A stretch of DNA of 64,000 bases from Euleptes europaea (lineage: Eukaryota; Chordata; Lepidosauria; Squamata; Sphaerodactylidae). Below are positions 35,888 through 48,336 of this stretch, one piece after another. A program made the position numbers and the translations under genes. Each line of letters opens with the position of its first letter. The first letter of the stretch is position 1. Location: NCBI RefSeq assembly GCF_029931775.1, contig NC_079317.1, positions 71,331,895 to 71,395,894 on the forward strand. The letters run 5' to 3'. Under the pieces are notes generated by a model that saw nothing but the letters and a program-made list of their open reading frames with translations, was not told where the DNA came from and did not search any database.

Positions 35888-35960
35888 TAGGTTTGCAGTT
35901 ATTCTCAGAATAATGCAACCGTCTTCCATATCTGCACAGATAACAAAACTGCAAACCTAT

Positions 35961-36423
35961 GGAGTAAAAGAGATAAATCCAGAGGGCTCTAATCTCAAAG
36001 ATAAAGATGGACAAGGAATGCCTGGGGATAACACCCATTAAAATTGTGTCGTTATCTTTTATAAGGCTTGGGAAGCAGAATACTTGTTCATTTATGCATG
36101 CCCTTCTCATTTAGTCTAAAAGGTAAGTGCTCCTTCCTTTGTGTTTCTAGCATTAAAAAGTAATTGGAGCTGCTCTAACTTTCTGCAAATAATTTGCATT
36201 CGGTGTTTTATGTGTGTTGTAGACTAGTTCTGGAACTCATTGACCGGTCTTTGCAAGTACAGGACTTTCAGCTTAACTTTGTTTTCCCTCTGTATCCCCC
36301 ACCCACACTATCTGTTCCTTCTTTCCTTCTGGCAACTCCCATAGCCTCTCTCCTTTCCCTGTTTTCTTCTGCCCACTCCAGTTTTCAGCAGCTTTTGTCT
36401 CCCCAGACAGCCCCTGTGTGGAG
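35961..36423. other. Intergenic stretch, nothing recognised
   Basis: This includes a T/C-rich run at about 36280-36410. No gene is visible. Confidence 0.45.
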
Positions 36424-36668
36424 ACTGTCAGTGTGGTGTAGTGGTTAAGAGCTGTGGACTCTACTATGGAGAACCGGGTTTGATTCCCCACTTCTCCACA
36501 TGAGCGGTGGACTATATAATCTGGTGAATCGGGTTGGTTTTCCATTTTTGCACATGAAGCCAGCTGGGTGACCTTGGGCTAGTCACAGTTCTCTGACCTT
36601 TCTCAGCCCCACCTACCTCACAAGGTGTCTGTTGTGGGGAAAGGAAGGAGATTGTAAGCTGGTTGCCC
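36424..36668 (+). mobile_element. tRNA-derived SINE (second family)
   Basis: The head GTGGTGTAGTGGTTAAGAGC (A box) and GGGTTTGATTCCCCACTTCT (B box) is followed by CACATGAAGCCAGCTGGGTG, ACCTTGGGCTAGTCACAG and CCTACCTCACAAGGTG. Another copy is at 62966-63255. Confidence 0.85.
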
Positions 36669-36860
36669 AAAGAGAAAGAAGGCCCAATTCAGGTCTTAGC
36701 AAAGCGGCTGGGGTGTTTGGAGATAGTACTAATATCCTTTTCAAGAAAAGCTTTTGGATTCTCTCCAGGTTTGCAATCAGAGTGTCATTCCAACCCCCAA
36801 ACCTCCATGCCATAGAGAAGTTGGGCAATTTCCTTGCTCTGAAAGAGGTTTAAGGCAGGG
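36669..36860 (-). mobile_element. LINE coding fragment
   Basis: The minus-strand frame has NLERIQKLFLKRILVLSPNT and ALLRPELGLLSLWA, a conserved segment in the region after reverse transcriptase of vertebrate LINEs. It may belong to the same LINE type as 3965-4860. Confidence 0.55.
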
Positions 36861-39381
36861 TGTATCAGGAAGCCCCCTTTGCAACGGTAGAATTTAGGAA
36901 TAGAGCTATCTGTACATCATAGAAGAAATCCTACTAATTATTTTCTAAAGTTAGCTTGTAAATTACATTCAACATACATTTTCACTGCGATAGCCGTGGT
37001 AGCTAACCATGTGAAGACAATGCTTAGTGAAAATTCAGAAGGTGAAGGAAGCACTAAACAGGTTTTTTCACTATAGTAAATAGTCATATACTTCATTTCT
37101 TCTTTTTATGGTTAGCAGGTTGTACAAAAAACAAACTCTGCATAGTCTGCACAAGTCTCAGAATTTCACTGTTCTTGGTGCAAGATTCCCCTCTCCCTTC
37201 TTTTAATAATCATGGTTTCAATTTTCCATTATCTTTTCTGCCAGTAGGTTCCAATGGCAACTCATAAGGAAACGAAATGTTCTGAAGGATCAAAAAATAA
37301 ACATTCAATTAATGGAGCTGGAGCTTCTCAAGCGCAATGGGGAAGAGCTTGGTAAGAGATTCCTGCTACTGTTAACAAGTCTTTGTGTGATAACTTTAGC
37401 TACTTTACAAAAATATCTGCTTTAAGTACAGAAAGATCACAAGGTGTCAGACCACAAGGATGCCCTGAATCTTTAATTCCCAATTTTAAAGATGATGTGA
37501 GCCCAAACATATCACCTGGAGCAAGTTAAGGCATTGCAGGGTATGTAAGATCAGTAGAGTGGAGAAGAGGGAAAGAAATGTTCTTTCGTACCCATTGGGG
37601 TATTATTTCATGTGCATCAAAGTTTTCTGAGTGGTGATGAAATGAACAGATAATACTGATAGTTTCTTTTAGAAGCCTGCTGAACACCTTCTGTAACTAG
37701 TAGACTTTGGTAAGAGACTGAGTCCAGATGCAAGATCATCTTACATTACCTCCGGAATACTGATGTCCTTGCTTGACTCACAGTGGAAATTCCACAAACC
37801 TGAATTTAGTGTCTGTATATCAATTTAAATTAGCTTATCAGGAAGAAAATGGGTGTGGAAAAGGCTGCAAGGAAAACTCTACACCTGTCACCTGCTTGTT
37901 GCTTTTGTGCTTTAATTAGACACAGTGGCACCTCTCCCTGCCTAGATTAGCAAGAATGAAACAAGGTATCAGTAATAACCGTTGGTACTGTAATCATATG
38001 TGGTTGAAATGAATTAGAGCAAAGAAATATTGGATGAAGGTTTCCTTAATGCTTGCAAGAGAAATTGGATATAAGGTTGTTGATACACCCAGTCTCTTTT
38101 TGTTGCATTATGTTGTTCCATTCCCAGAAAGTATTGGGTGATAGCTCTATATATCATAATACCTGCTAGATTAGTACTAGCCAAACTCTGGAAACAGAGA
38201 AAAATCTTAACAAGAAAATGCTTTTTGGATATGGTTAAAGACTTAATTATTTATGAAGTTATCAGCCTTCCAAATAAATGAAGATGTACTGCTTATCTGT
38301 ATATGTTTAAGTAATGATAAAATAAAAAGTAAATAAAAAATGGACACAGTGGTCCAGTATTACTGTAGTCACAAATCACAATAAGAAACTCTACAAACTG
38401 GAATTAGTCACTGCAACGTTTTGTAGATCTGCAACTCTTGCTTTCTTGCAATAAACCCTCTCGGTCTCTGTTTCAGGAGAGTTAACTGGATTTCCTTGTT
38501 GGCTGTCATTTTTCTACTCCTGTTTGCACTCCTCATTGTGTATTATTTTATAATGTCATGCGATCAGTACAATTGCTCCTTAGCTGCACCAGCTATTGAA
38601 ATTTTCACTGGGAAAACCCACTCTTGGATATTTGGAACAAAACGCCATTATTGACCTGGAAAGCTGCAAGCCTCTATATTTTTTGGGTAACTTTCCAGGT
38701 ACGTGACTGAGGGTTCTTTGTTGAATTGCAATAGCGTGTGAACACTGTAGTCTCAGGTATTCAATCAAAATGTAATCAAAAAGCAACTTTCAAGACTTAG
38801 AAAAAAAGTCACGTTTAAAAAACCATGCGAACGTATGGGGGTGGTAAACCTGATCATTTTCCTCTTTCTGAACATAACCCAAGCCTCCTGTCCAATGTGC
38901 CATTGTAACTCGAGACCATTCTTAGTAGCCTCCACTCCTATCTTCTGTACCTGCAGTCAGCAATAGGAATGTTTCCATTGTCTCCTCAGTTTCCTCTTTA
39001 TCATTTCTCCCCATTATTATGCCTGAAACCTTTTGCTTTTTTAAAAGGAGGGGATTTGAATTAAAAGCCCGTGGAAATTAAGTGTTCCACAAAATCACTC
39101 ACCAGTGGCGAGATTGTTTCTCACTGTGCCTAGGGCTGAGCATATGAACTTGTCTTATATTGGGCATCATCATGCTATCTGTGTGTGGAATCCACACAGT
39201 TTTTCCACATTCCTCTCCTTTTGCAGCTCTTTTCAACCCCAGGAATGACCATTCAGGGAGTTGCAGGATAAGTGCATAGGAGCAGCTGTAAGGGTTGGCG
39301 GGCAGGAGTGAGGAGGGATACGGGGATGTAACTGACAACTTTCCTAAGCAGAGCTGTGCTTGCAAAAGGCTGCTCCTCCAT

Positions 39382-39586
39382 TAGGGTTGTCAGGTCCCTC
39401 TTCTCAACGGGTGGGAGATTTGGGGGGGGGAGCCTGAAGAGGGCGGGGTTTGGGGAGGGGCTTCAATGCCATAGAGTTCAATTGCCAAAGCGGCCATTTT
39501 TCTCCAGGTGGTCTGATCTCTATCGGCTGGAGATCAGTTGAACTAGCAGGAAATCTCCTGCTACTACCTGGCAGTTGGCAACCCTA
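39382..39586. mobile_element. hAT-type MITE, TAGGGTTGCC family, with perfect 8-bp duplication
   Basis: The ends TAGGGTTGTCAGG and GGCAACCCTA are flanked by TCCTCCAT at 39374-39381 and 39587-39594. It is private to unit B, in intron 2 of the pseudogene. Confidence 0.92.
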
Positions 39587-41129
39587 TCCTCCATACAGTC
39601 AGAAGGGACTGCTAAAACAGAGAGGAAAGCAGGAAAACGAGGTGTTCTGTGCACAGAGTGGAAGGATACACCTCACTGGCGAAGCAGTCTTCAGAATGTT
39701 TACTCAGAAGTAACTCCCCTGTTGTTCAGTTGGAGCTTACTCCCAGGAACATATCCTTAAGATTGAACTGTGAGTTGGTCCATCCAGCTTACTCTGCCTG
39801 GCACTGTATTTCAGGGACTCAACTACAGATTATTCCACCCCCACTACAGAGGTCCTTGAACCTGCACATGCCAGTATCTGAGCTTGGGGACCTGTATGCA
39901 AAGCATATGCGCTACACCAAGCTAATGCCCCTCTCTTTATCTAGAAGAGTGGACTCCACTGTATGAACTCTTACCACCCGAAGGTGTTTTGTCTTTAAGG
40001 TGTCACATTACTGAATTTTCTTCTCTGCCCCAACCTCACTTTTGTGGTAAACTATTTTGGAACAGGAATTTGTTTAAGTTTCGGACTAGCTCCTTTTCAG
40101 AGCAAATACATAGCATTTATAACAAGCTGAAACACTGTACAACATATACATCTTGTGGTACAAACAAAACGGTAAATGTAAAGAAATTATTAATTGGTTT
40201 TCCTTTCACAAAGATGTGAAGAAATTTATGTTTTTCACCAGGAAATGTGCATGCTGTGCAGTACTTTAATATGTTGTAAAAATTAACAAAAAAGGTTTAC
40301 AAAAAAAAGTACAAAGAATTGAAAAGACAAACTGGTCAAAATTAATTTAAAAGTAAACAAAATAATCATGTTTAATTTATATACGATTGTAAGTGGTGAG
40401 CCATGAAAAATGCACGTTTCAGTCTTTTAAATAATGGTTTCCCTTTTATTTACACAGTTAGTATAAGGCCTGATCAGTCTAGAAATTACTTTATTTTTAT
40501 TGTTAATATTCTGGTGGGATTGGATTTGACAACTGGCTACCAAGCCCAGCCGCAACTTGTGGAAGCCTGGAAATAAGCCTTAAGAGGCAATATTTGCAAT
40601 GTTCCTAGTTGTCTATTCTAGATGTTTGTTTGCTCATGAATTCATTATGTTACAGGCAATTTTGTACATGCTTCCTGACTTTGTCCACAAGGTAATTCCT
40701 CACTATCGAGGAGGATTGCAAGAAGGCGCAGTAACGCCTGCTGGTAAGTTCATTCTTCACTGTCATTACTTCACAGGTGGTTCTAACTTTACCAAAGTCC
40801 ACATGTAACATGAGGCTAGGACCTCTGTGACTACAGCTCCTCATGATTAAAAAAAATAGCAGACATTTTGGGTTTGATTTGGATCATAACTGGTACATGG
40901 TAGAGGAGTTAAGCTCTTGTGCCATTTTCCTGGCATAGGTCCCTGTACATGGCATAAAGAGAAGGCTTTATTTACGTATCTGCTTATAGTCAGCTTTTGT
41001 TGCTGAGCCTGAAGGTTGCCCTCTCCAGATCAGGCCCTGAGCACCTGCTGCTGAGAGAAAAATGCCACTGGGTTCATGGAGCTGTCATCATTGTGCCTGG
41101 TTTGGCACTAAGGGAAGGGTCTAGGAACA

Positions 41130-41260
41130 AATAACAACAACAACATTTGTATGCCGGCCTCCCCTGGCAAAACTGGGCTTAGGGCAGCTAACATCATAAA
41201 TACATACAATTGATACTACAAGTCAATAAAATGCTGATTTAAACAATGCTAAATTATACC
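41130..41260 (-). mobile_element. L2-like LINE 3' tail, shared with unit A
   Basis: Counterpart of 14645-14770 at the same position in intron 3. Confidence 0.45.
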
Positions 41261-42147
41261 CTTATTTGAGGTATAAATTTATATCCTTACAAAGAATTTC
41301 TCGTGGACTTCTCTTAGGATTCTGATCTATGAACATAAACAGCTGGGGGGGAACTGCACATTATTAAATATGTAGTTGTTACAATATAGTAATTAATCTC
41401 TGTGTCAGACAAAAAGCAACATGCAAAATAGGCCTCAAAATGTGGGAGCCGGTGTGACCTTTTAACCTACATTTTCTTCTTTTTGGTTTTCTCGGCTTCA
41501 CAGATTACTCTTAACCTCTTCTGCAATAAAACAGTTACCCACATAGGTTATCCTATTACACTGCAGAAGTTCTTTGAGTCTGAAAGTCTACATTCACATG
41601 TAGCTTGTCTCCAGGTAAATACATTTTGATCCAGGTATAATTGGTCATGAAAATCTGAAGCATAGCAGGATTCTTTACAAAATCTACCATAGAAATGTAG
41701 CATTGCAGAACTCTTGTCAATGGCTTGGTAGGTGTTCCCTCACCACCAAGGTCACCTGTATATAACTGATCTGTGGGCCAGCATGAACTGTATGCAATAT
41801 TCTAATTGTGGCTGCTAGACTGATGAATTTTACTCAGAAGACTTTAGTGAGGGATGTTTATCAAAAATTTGTTTGGAAGTCCAAATCTGTACTGGATCAC
41901 AAATGAATACTGGGAGCCAGTGTGGGGGGTTTATAAGGTCTTGCCCTATGCTGTCTCTTTGCTTTATTTCGATGTCATCCCCGCTTTGCGACTCTGACTT
42001 TCAAATTGTTCAAAAGATCTACCCTTGAACATCTTTGGCTGATCCCCCTAGAACTTCATGGTGCTAGTTCTGTCCATATCCAACAGCTTCTTCAGACTGG
42101 TTGTTTGCTAGGAAGCCTTTGCCAACACCCTTAATCCTCCTAGGCAA

Positions 42148-42353
42148 TCCGGGCTGTGTAACCGTGGTCTTGGTATTTTCTTTCCTGACGTTTCTCCAGC
42201 AGCTGTGGCAGGCATCTTCAGAGGACTCTTCTGAAGATGCCTGCCACAGCTGCTGGCGAAATGTCAGGAAAGAAAATACCAAGACCACGGTTACACAGCC
42301 CGGATAACCTACAAGAACCAATGAACTCTGACCGTGAAAGCCTTCGACAATAT
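42148..42353. mobile_element. Palindromic Penelope-like insertion (two head-to-head terminal segments)
   Basis: The left arm 42148-42221 is nearly the exact reverse complement of the right arm 42231-42305, with a 9-base centre. The right side continues about 48 bases to the family end (CCGTGAAAGCCTTCGACAAT). Nothing else is inside. TCCTCCTAGGCAA flanks it at 42135-42147 and 42354-42366. Each arm holds the hammerhead-like boxes, facing outward (42231-42268 on +, 42191-42221 on -). Confidence 0.88.
42231..42268 (+). ncRNA. Hammerhead-ribozyme-like core in palindromic insertion (candidate)
   Basis: CTGAAGA, then stem II with GCC/GGC, a T-T mismatch, GC/GC and a 7-base loop, then GAAA, TGTC and AGG. 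The CTT before the first box can pair with AGG (one wobble) as stem I. A mirror copy with GAGA in place of GAAA lies on the minus strand at 42191-42221. Confidence 0.45.
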
Positions 42354-44782
42354 TCCTCCTAGGCAAGCTTAAGTACAGATAACTGCATTCACTCCTGTTA
42401 GCCCTTGTGACCTTTGTTTCTCCTTCTACTGCATCTGTTGTCTTCTCCATTGTCTACTTTAGACTGTTAAGGTCTTCATGATAAGAGACGTTCTTTTTGC
42501 TGATAAGAGCCTGGAAAGTATCTTGTATGGTGATAACAGTGGATGTATAAATGATAAATAAAAAACTGCACTTTTGGGACAGGTAGTGAGCGTAGCACTC
42601 TCTGTTTGCATTATGTTCAAAGTAAGTTATATAACACAGGGGTGGGGATCAGAGATAAATTCATCCCTCCCTCTCTGATCAATCTCCTTACTTCTTCGCA
42701 TAGAGATCAGCCTCTCGATACCATATCTAGAGATAAAAGTGTACAAGTATCTGCACAATCAAAGGAAGGGATGTCCCCTTCCTATATTTTTCTCATTTGG
42801 TATCTCTGCTGTACTGATCCATGTAACCTTTGCCTTTCAGGTGTTACGCTTAACTATGAGGTCAATGGACTTCAAGCCGGGCTTATTATAAATGCATTGT
42901 GGTTTGCAAATGCTTACTACTTCCGCTGGTTCTTACCCACCATCATTTTTGACAACTGGAGTCCACTCCTATGGTGTGCAAATATTCTGGGCTACGCAGT
43001 ATCTATATTTGTATTTGTGAAAGCCTATTGGTTCCCCACTAACGCAAAAGACTGGTATGTTGGCATTGTTTCTGTAATTGTATAAACATCATACTATGTA
43101 TGATGTACTCTGCTTTTTTTCCTCCACTAGTAACCAAAGTAAATAGTTATTCCCCTACTTTAGTTTGCTGCAAGCTGTTATTTTGCTATTTTGTTTTATA
43201 AAGTTAATATAGCTGTAAAAATGGATCTTAATTTTTGTATTTGTTTTTTTTATATACCATTTTTAGCAAATTCACTGGTAACTTCTTTTATGACTTCATG
43301 ATGGGAATTGAACTTAATCCTCGTTTAGGAAAGTGGTTTGACTTAAAACTGTTTTTCAATGGTCGCATAGGCATTATAGCATGGACTATTATTAACCACT
43401 CCTTTGAAGCTAAACATAAGCTATTGTATGGTCACGTAACACATTCTATGACTCTCATCAATGTCCTACAGGTAAGCGCACTCATTATAATACAGGTTAA
43501 TTTAAAAATCGAACTAAAAGGAAACACACTGTATGGAGCTGCAGTCAATATCTACTATAATCCTGTGACTTCCCATTTTACTGTGGCTATTAAGTGGGTT
43601 GTTACTCACAATCTGTGCATGTTTATTTTGTGTGTGTGTAGGTAGATAACACACACAATGCCTATTTAGAGTAAGGATGGAAAGTACAAGACTTTCCCTC
43701 ATCCCTACTCCCTGTGTGATGTAAATCTTTGTCTTATGAAAGTAGGAGTCAATAAGATAAGTATCTGCCAGCAGACTGTCATGTAGAGTAAGTGCTCAGT
43801 GAAATCATCAGCAAATTAACACTTGGGTTGTGTCTTGTAGCTTTCAAAGGTTGTCGGCATTCGTGTCTTGAGCTACAAGAATATCCATCCTATTTCCTCA
43901 TAGTGATAGATTGAACTGATTAATTCAAAAGCTGGGGAAGATCAATGTATGTTATATCATGTTCACGTGACATTTTGGCTCTTTAGTATTTCACCCCCTT
44001 TACAGGGGTCATTTCTTCTCTCCGTTTCCCCTGTAACAATGAATGTCTGTGTGGAACAGAGATAACCAAGTTTGGCTCCAATCTCATAACACAACATTTG
44101 TGGCAGTGCCTCAGACACGATTAACAATTTTGCAACCTCAAAGCAGACGTTGATGAGACCGGGTAAAATGTCCACATAGCCAGAGCATATCGAGGAAGTA
44201 TACAGTGGGCAATATGGCATGGGGGGCAATCTGCATCACAGATACTTGGAACCCAGAACAAATGTCCATCATAGATGGTGCCCCCATCAGTGTGTATAAC
44301 AACTAACTGCCTGCTCCAGCTTTCTGTATGCAATAAAACTCTCCAGTGTCCTGAACACATTATTTTGTCTAATTGTGGTCATAAACGGAGAAAGATTGCT
44401 TTTCAGATACCAAACATATGCAATCAATTGTGCACAACAGACAACTGAAGCACACAGTATGGGCTCGCTTTAATTTCTGCAATGGCCAAATCCAAAATGG
44501 CTTTGCTCATCTCAAAGATTCAGTTTCTGATGGTGCTAGTGCTACCTGGAAGCGAGATCAGGATCTTCTTGCTCACTTTGGCTACCCGAGGGACACACCT
44601 CACCACAGAGACTTCCGCCAGTGTCAAAGGGGGTGTTCCCGGAGCGGAGCTGATACTACTCAGCTCCTAAAGCCCTTTCGCACTAAGAATACACCTTTTT
44701 GAAGGCACTGAGTTAAGTTTGCAAAAAGGCAGGAGAGTTCCACGGGGTTTTTTTGGAAGAGGCGTTTTCGGATGTGAAAGGC

Positions 44783-44903
44783 AGATGATGTGAAAGACCC
44801 CTGCCTGAGACCCTGGGGAGCCGCTGCCGGTCTGAGTAGACAATACTGAGTTTGATGGACCGAGGGTCTGATTCAGTATAAGGCAGCTTCATGTGTTCCT
44901 GTG
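44783..44903 (+). mobile_element. tRNA-Ala-like SINE, headless fragment
   Basis: The body GTGAAAGACCCCTGCCTGAG to GCAGCTTCATGTGTTC matches 7808-8025; the tRNA head is missing. It is private to unit B. Confidence 0.8.
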
Positions 44904-46670
44904 GACTGCTGCGTTTGGCAGCAGACCACTCAGGCCACCGTTAGAATTACACTCTTATGCACCCCTACTCAAGAGTTAAATTCAGGTAGAACTGGGCCTG
45001 CCCTTAACTCACAAAAGAAACAGAGGCAAAGAAATCAACAAGTGACAAATGTGAATGCTTTAGTAGAATCCATGCTAGCTGTCTTGGTACACTCTGACAA
45101 AGAAGGAATCTGCTGCCTGCTACATACATTCCACTGAGTCCTAAAACTTCTTTTCACCTTTTCGATTTTGAATAGTCTATAATAGATACCAGCACTATCC
45201 TGGAACACTGCTGCATAGCAACCTGGGAGGGGAAAAGCTTGGTTGCTCGATAGGCCTATTCATAGTGGAGGGAAAAAACTCAAATGGAAGAATTGATGAT
45301 GATAGCATGCACAGTGAATAATTTAGGAATAGATTAATTAATTTAAGTTAGCTTGTTATTACCCCTCCAAGGCCTAATTACACCCAGTTTTAAGAACCCT
45401 GAATTTAGAGCAATAAAAGTCCATTCATCCCAAGAAAACAGCATTAGATGATATGCCATCTATGATTAACCATGGTAATCTTTTATTTGCAGGCTGTATA
45501 TGTCTTAGACTATTTCTGGAACGAAGCCTGGTATTTGAAAACTACTGACATCTGCCACGATCATTTTGGATGGTACCTAGGCTGGAGAGACTGTGTTTGG
45601 CTTCCTTACACCTATACTCTGCAGGTATTGGTTTATTCACAGTACAAGATACCATAAACCATCATTATGGTAAAGGTGGTCTACTTTGGACATACGCCAT
45701 CATTCATAAATTCCCCTACCAGTTGAACATTTTAAGTGCAGTTAACACAATTGTCTAATTCCTGGTGAGGCAAAGTGGGGGATATAGTCATCTGTTATTT
45801 ATCTGTGTGCACAAGAAGATATTTATAATAAAAACTGATGTTTTACAATTCCCTCTTTGACAGGGGAAGTATTCAATTTCTAGTCTTGGGTCTTTTTGAA
45901 GAAAAACTAAGAATGCAAGTAAAATGGAACTTACAGACTTTCTTCCCTCCCCTTCTCTCCTCAGGCATTATACTTGGTCTACCACCCTGTCCAGCCTTCC
46001 AGAGGCACTGCAGCTGCGATTCTGCTACTGGGACTGGTGGGCTATTATTTCTTCAGAATGACCAATCATCAGAAAGATCTCTTCCGTCGCACTGATGGCA
46101 ACTGTAAAATCTGGGGGACAAAGCCTAAATACATTGAATGCTCCTATACGTCAGCTGACGGGACCAAAAACTATAGCAAGCTGTTGACTTCAGGATTTTG
46201 GGGAGTGGCCCGCCGTTTTAACTATACAGGAGACTTATTGCGGTCCCTGGCATACTGCATGTGTTGTGGATCTGATCACATCCTGCCTTATTTCTACATT
46301 ATTTACATGACTGTTCTTGTGGTCCACCGCTGCATTAGGAACGAACACAGATGCTCCAGCAAGTATGGCAAGGACTGGAAGCGGTATTGTGAAGTAGTCC
46401 CTTATAGGCTATTTCTAGGTATTTTTTAACCCCTTAACCTTGGATGCCGGTAAAGAATATGTTTGGACCCCCAAATTTGGCCACTTGACATTCTCCTGAA
46501 TTGAATTGGAAAGATTTGAGTTTGTGGTACTCAGTCTGTGGCTTGCAGAGACACATTCACAATGATCAGAACCCAAAACTGCCACATGACCATTGTATGC
46601 TGTGTTCACCACCCTACCAAACACACACAGTAACATAAAACGATTAACTATACAACTATAACAATGGTTT

Positions 46671-47289
46671 AAGCCTGTTCCAGTGCATGATGAAGATTTG
46701 CTAAGTTTTAACAAAGTGTTCTTGAACAGTTTGTTTCCCATCCCATGTATATTGTTATGTTATTCATAAACATGATAAATCACTCTGCAGATCCAAATCC
46801 CTTAACGGGTAATTTATCCTTTTTCCAATGTTGTGCTAACAGCATACATGCTGCTATAACTACATTTTAAATCAAATATTTGGTTCCTGATTTCAGCAGT
46901 TTGGGAAAGGGTCCCTCCTTACAATACAATTTCAGGACCATATGGTATCTTTTGTTTCTTCCAAAATTTTGAATTTTATAACTGCCCATGTGCCATAAGA
47001 CTGATTAAAAGAGGCCTTTTGAGTTTTCTATCCTTACTTGAGGAACTGAGAGTAAATTCCAATCAACTGTAGACCTCGTTCCCTCAAGCAGATAAATGTA
47101 GCTCAAACAGATTTTCTGGAACTGAAATACTGAAAGAAATGCTAAACTTATCCTTGGAAATAGTAGCCTGCTGTTTTATCTACTGAATGAATTGTCTCAT
47201 GTATATTTGTACTGTCAAACACTTTCTGAAGCCAATCCAATGAAATCCCTGAAAATCAATCCTGATACAGCCCCAGCCTCTAAATTAAT
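46671..47289. other. Intergenic AT-rich stretch
   Basis: This may hold a decayed LINE (TACATTTTAAATCAAATATTTGG on one strand) but no motif is clear. No gene is visible. Confidence 0.4.
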
Positions 47290-47291
47290 TT

Positions 47292-47444
47292 GGTTGCCAA
47301 ATCTGGTTTGGGAAAACTGGGAGATTGTACCAGGTGGCTCGGGGAACTAGGAAGAGCTCCACCCTCCAATGCTGTTATTTCCTCCAGGGAAGCCGATTTC
47401 CATATTCTGGTGAACTCCAGACTGCATAGGTTGGCAACGCTATG
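47292..47444. mobile_element. Degraded MITE with GGTTGCCAA/TTGGCAAC ends
   Basis: Short inverted ends and the words GAGATTGTACCAG and GAACTCCAGACTGCAT relate it to the TAGGGTTGCC family or a close sister. Confidence 0.5.
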
Positions 47445-47689
47445 AATTATGTGCATGTCAAATGAAAGGACCAGAGTTCTAGAAATGTGTCGATGTTTTT
47501 TGATAAAGCAAAACCCAAATTATTTAAACGTATATTGTTAACGTTCACAATTTGTTTAATATAGAAAGAAGCACAAATTCTGCCAATTATATAGCCAATT
47601 GTATAAAGCCCTTAAAAAAAAGACAAGTCTAGCCTGCACAAGATGGTTTACTTCAGAATAAAAGGTAAAAATAGTCCTCTGTACCAGCA

Positions 47690-48112
47690 CCGTCATTACT
47701 GACCCATAGGGTTACATCACATCCTGACATTTACCAGGCAGACATTGGGGGTTACCGCACTTGAATTCCCAGCGATGTATTAAGAGTTTGAAAATGTTAT
47801 AAAAAATACTGTTCGCACTTTCTATGTATTCCCACCGATGTATTAAGAGTTTGAAAACGTTATAAAAAATACTGTTTGCACTTTGTTTGGCCCCTTTAGC
47901 TGTGAAGACGTTTTCCAACCATTTATAAGCCGTGGTATCCAAAAACCCTTTTAAAGCGATGTTTTTTACAACATTTTCAAACTCTTAATACATCGCTGAG
48001 AATACAAGCGCGGTAACCCCCTACCTGAAACCGATTTCTGTCGGGATCGAACTCAGGTTGTGAGTGGAGCTTTGACTGCAGCACTGCAGCTTCCCTGTGC
48101 CACGGGGCTCTC
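47690..48112 (-). mobile_element. tRNA-derived SINE (-), middle missing and replaced by a MITE
   Basis: The minus-strand head (48022-48112, with B and A boxes) and tail (47690-47745, GATGTGATGTAACCCTATGG) belong to the 13076 family. Between them lies a TIR element, and about 130 bases of SINE body are lost. Confidence 0.75.
47746..48021. mobile_element. MITE with GGGGGTTACCGC inverted ends
   Basis: GGGGGTTACCGC and GCGGTAACCCCC are perfect ends, extended by AGCGATGTATTAAGAGTTTG and its complement near 47990. The left arm holds a direct duplication of about 64 bp (GATGTATTAAGAGTTTGAAA twice, at about 47774 and 47838). The superfamily was not assigned. Confidence 0.85.
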
Positions 48113-48336
48113 CCTTCAGAACAAGCAGGGCCAACATGGGGCTCCCCTATTCAATGGGGCTTACTCCTAGGGAAGCGTGCATAAGATTGCAGCACTTGCC
48201 ACATCTAGCTGGATCCGGGTCTGTTGAGATGGCAATGGCCATTGATGCCTGGGAGGTTTTGCCCTGGATTTGCCGCTCTCTAGATGCACATTTTCCCTAT
48301 CCAAATTCTCAAAACTCTGCATGGGGGCTTACTGTT

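Larger units (their letters stand above)
37254..46429 (+). pseudogene. DHCR7: DHCR7 second copy, young unprocessed pseudogene
   Basis: Seven coding exons correspond to the intact gene: 37254-37351, 38477-38698, 40656-40743, 42841-43054, 43267-43471, 45493-45624 and 45965-46429. All keep AG/GT borders. Exon 2 has 222 nt instead of 223: one C is missing at the CAC CTC TTG codons, so the frame meets a stop (TGA) about 12 codons on. Other changes hit conserved places: IEFNPR to IELNPR in signature 1, RDEHRC to RNEHRC in signature 2, VARHFNY to VARRFNY, DLMGSLA to DLLRSLA, GWGD to GWRD. Most differences in exon 7 alter the protein, as expected when constraint is gone. A sequencing error could explain the missing base but not the substitutions. 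It may still be transcribed. Confidence 0.9.
36900..46670 (+). repeat. Tandem duplication unit B (DHCR7 locus)
   Basis: This is collinear with unit A from just upstream of coding exon 1 to the block around 46470-46665, which matches 27812-28020. Coding exon 7 differs from unit A at about 21 of 465 bases by eye count. Private insertions include the MITE at 39382, the palindrome at 42148 and a SINE piece at 44783. Confidence 0.9.
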
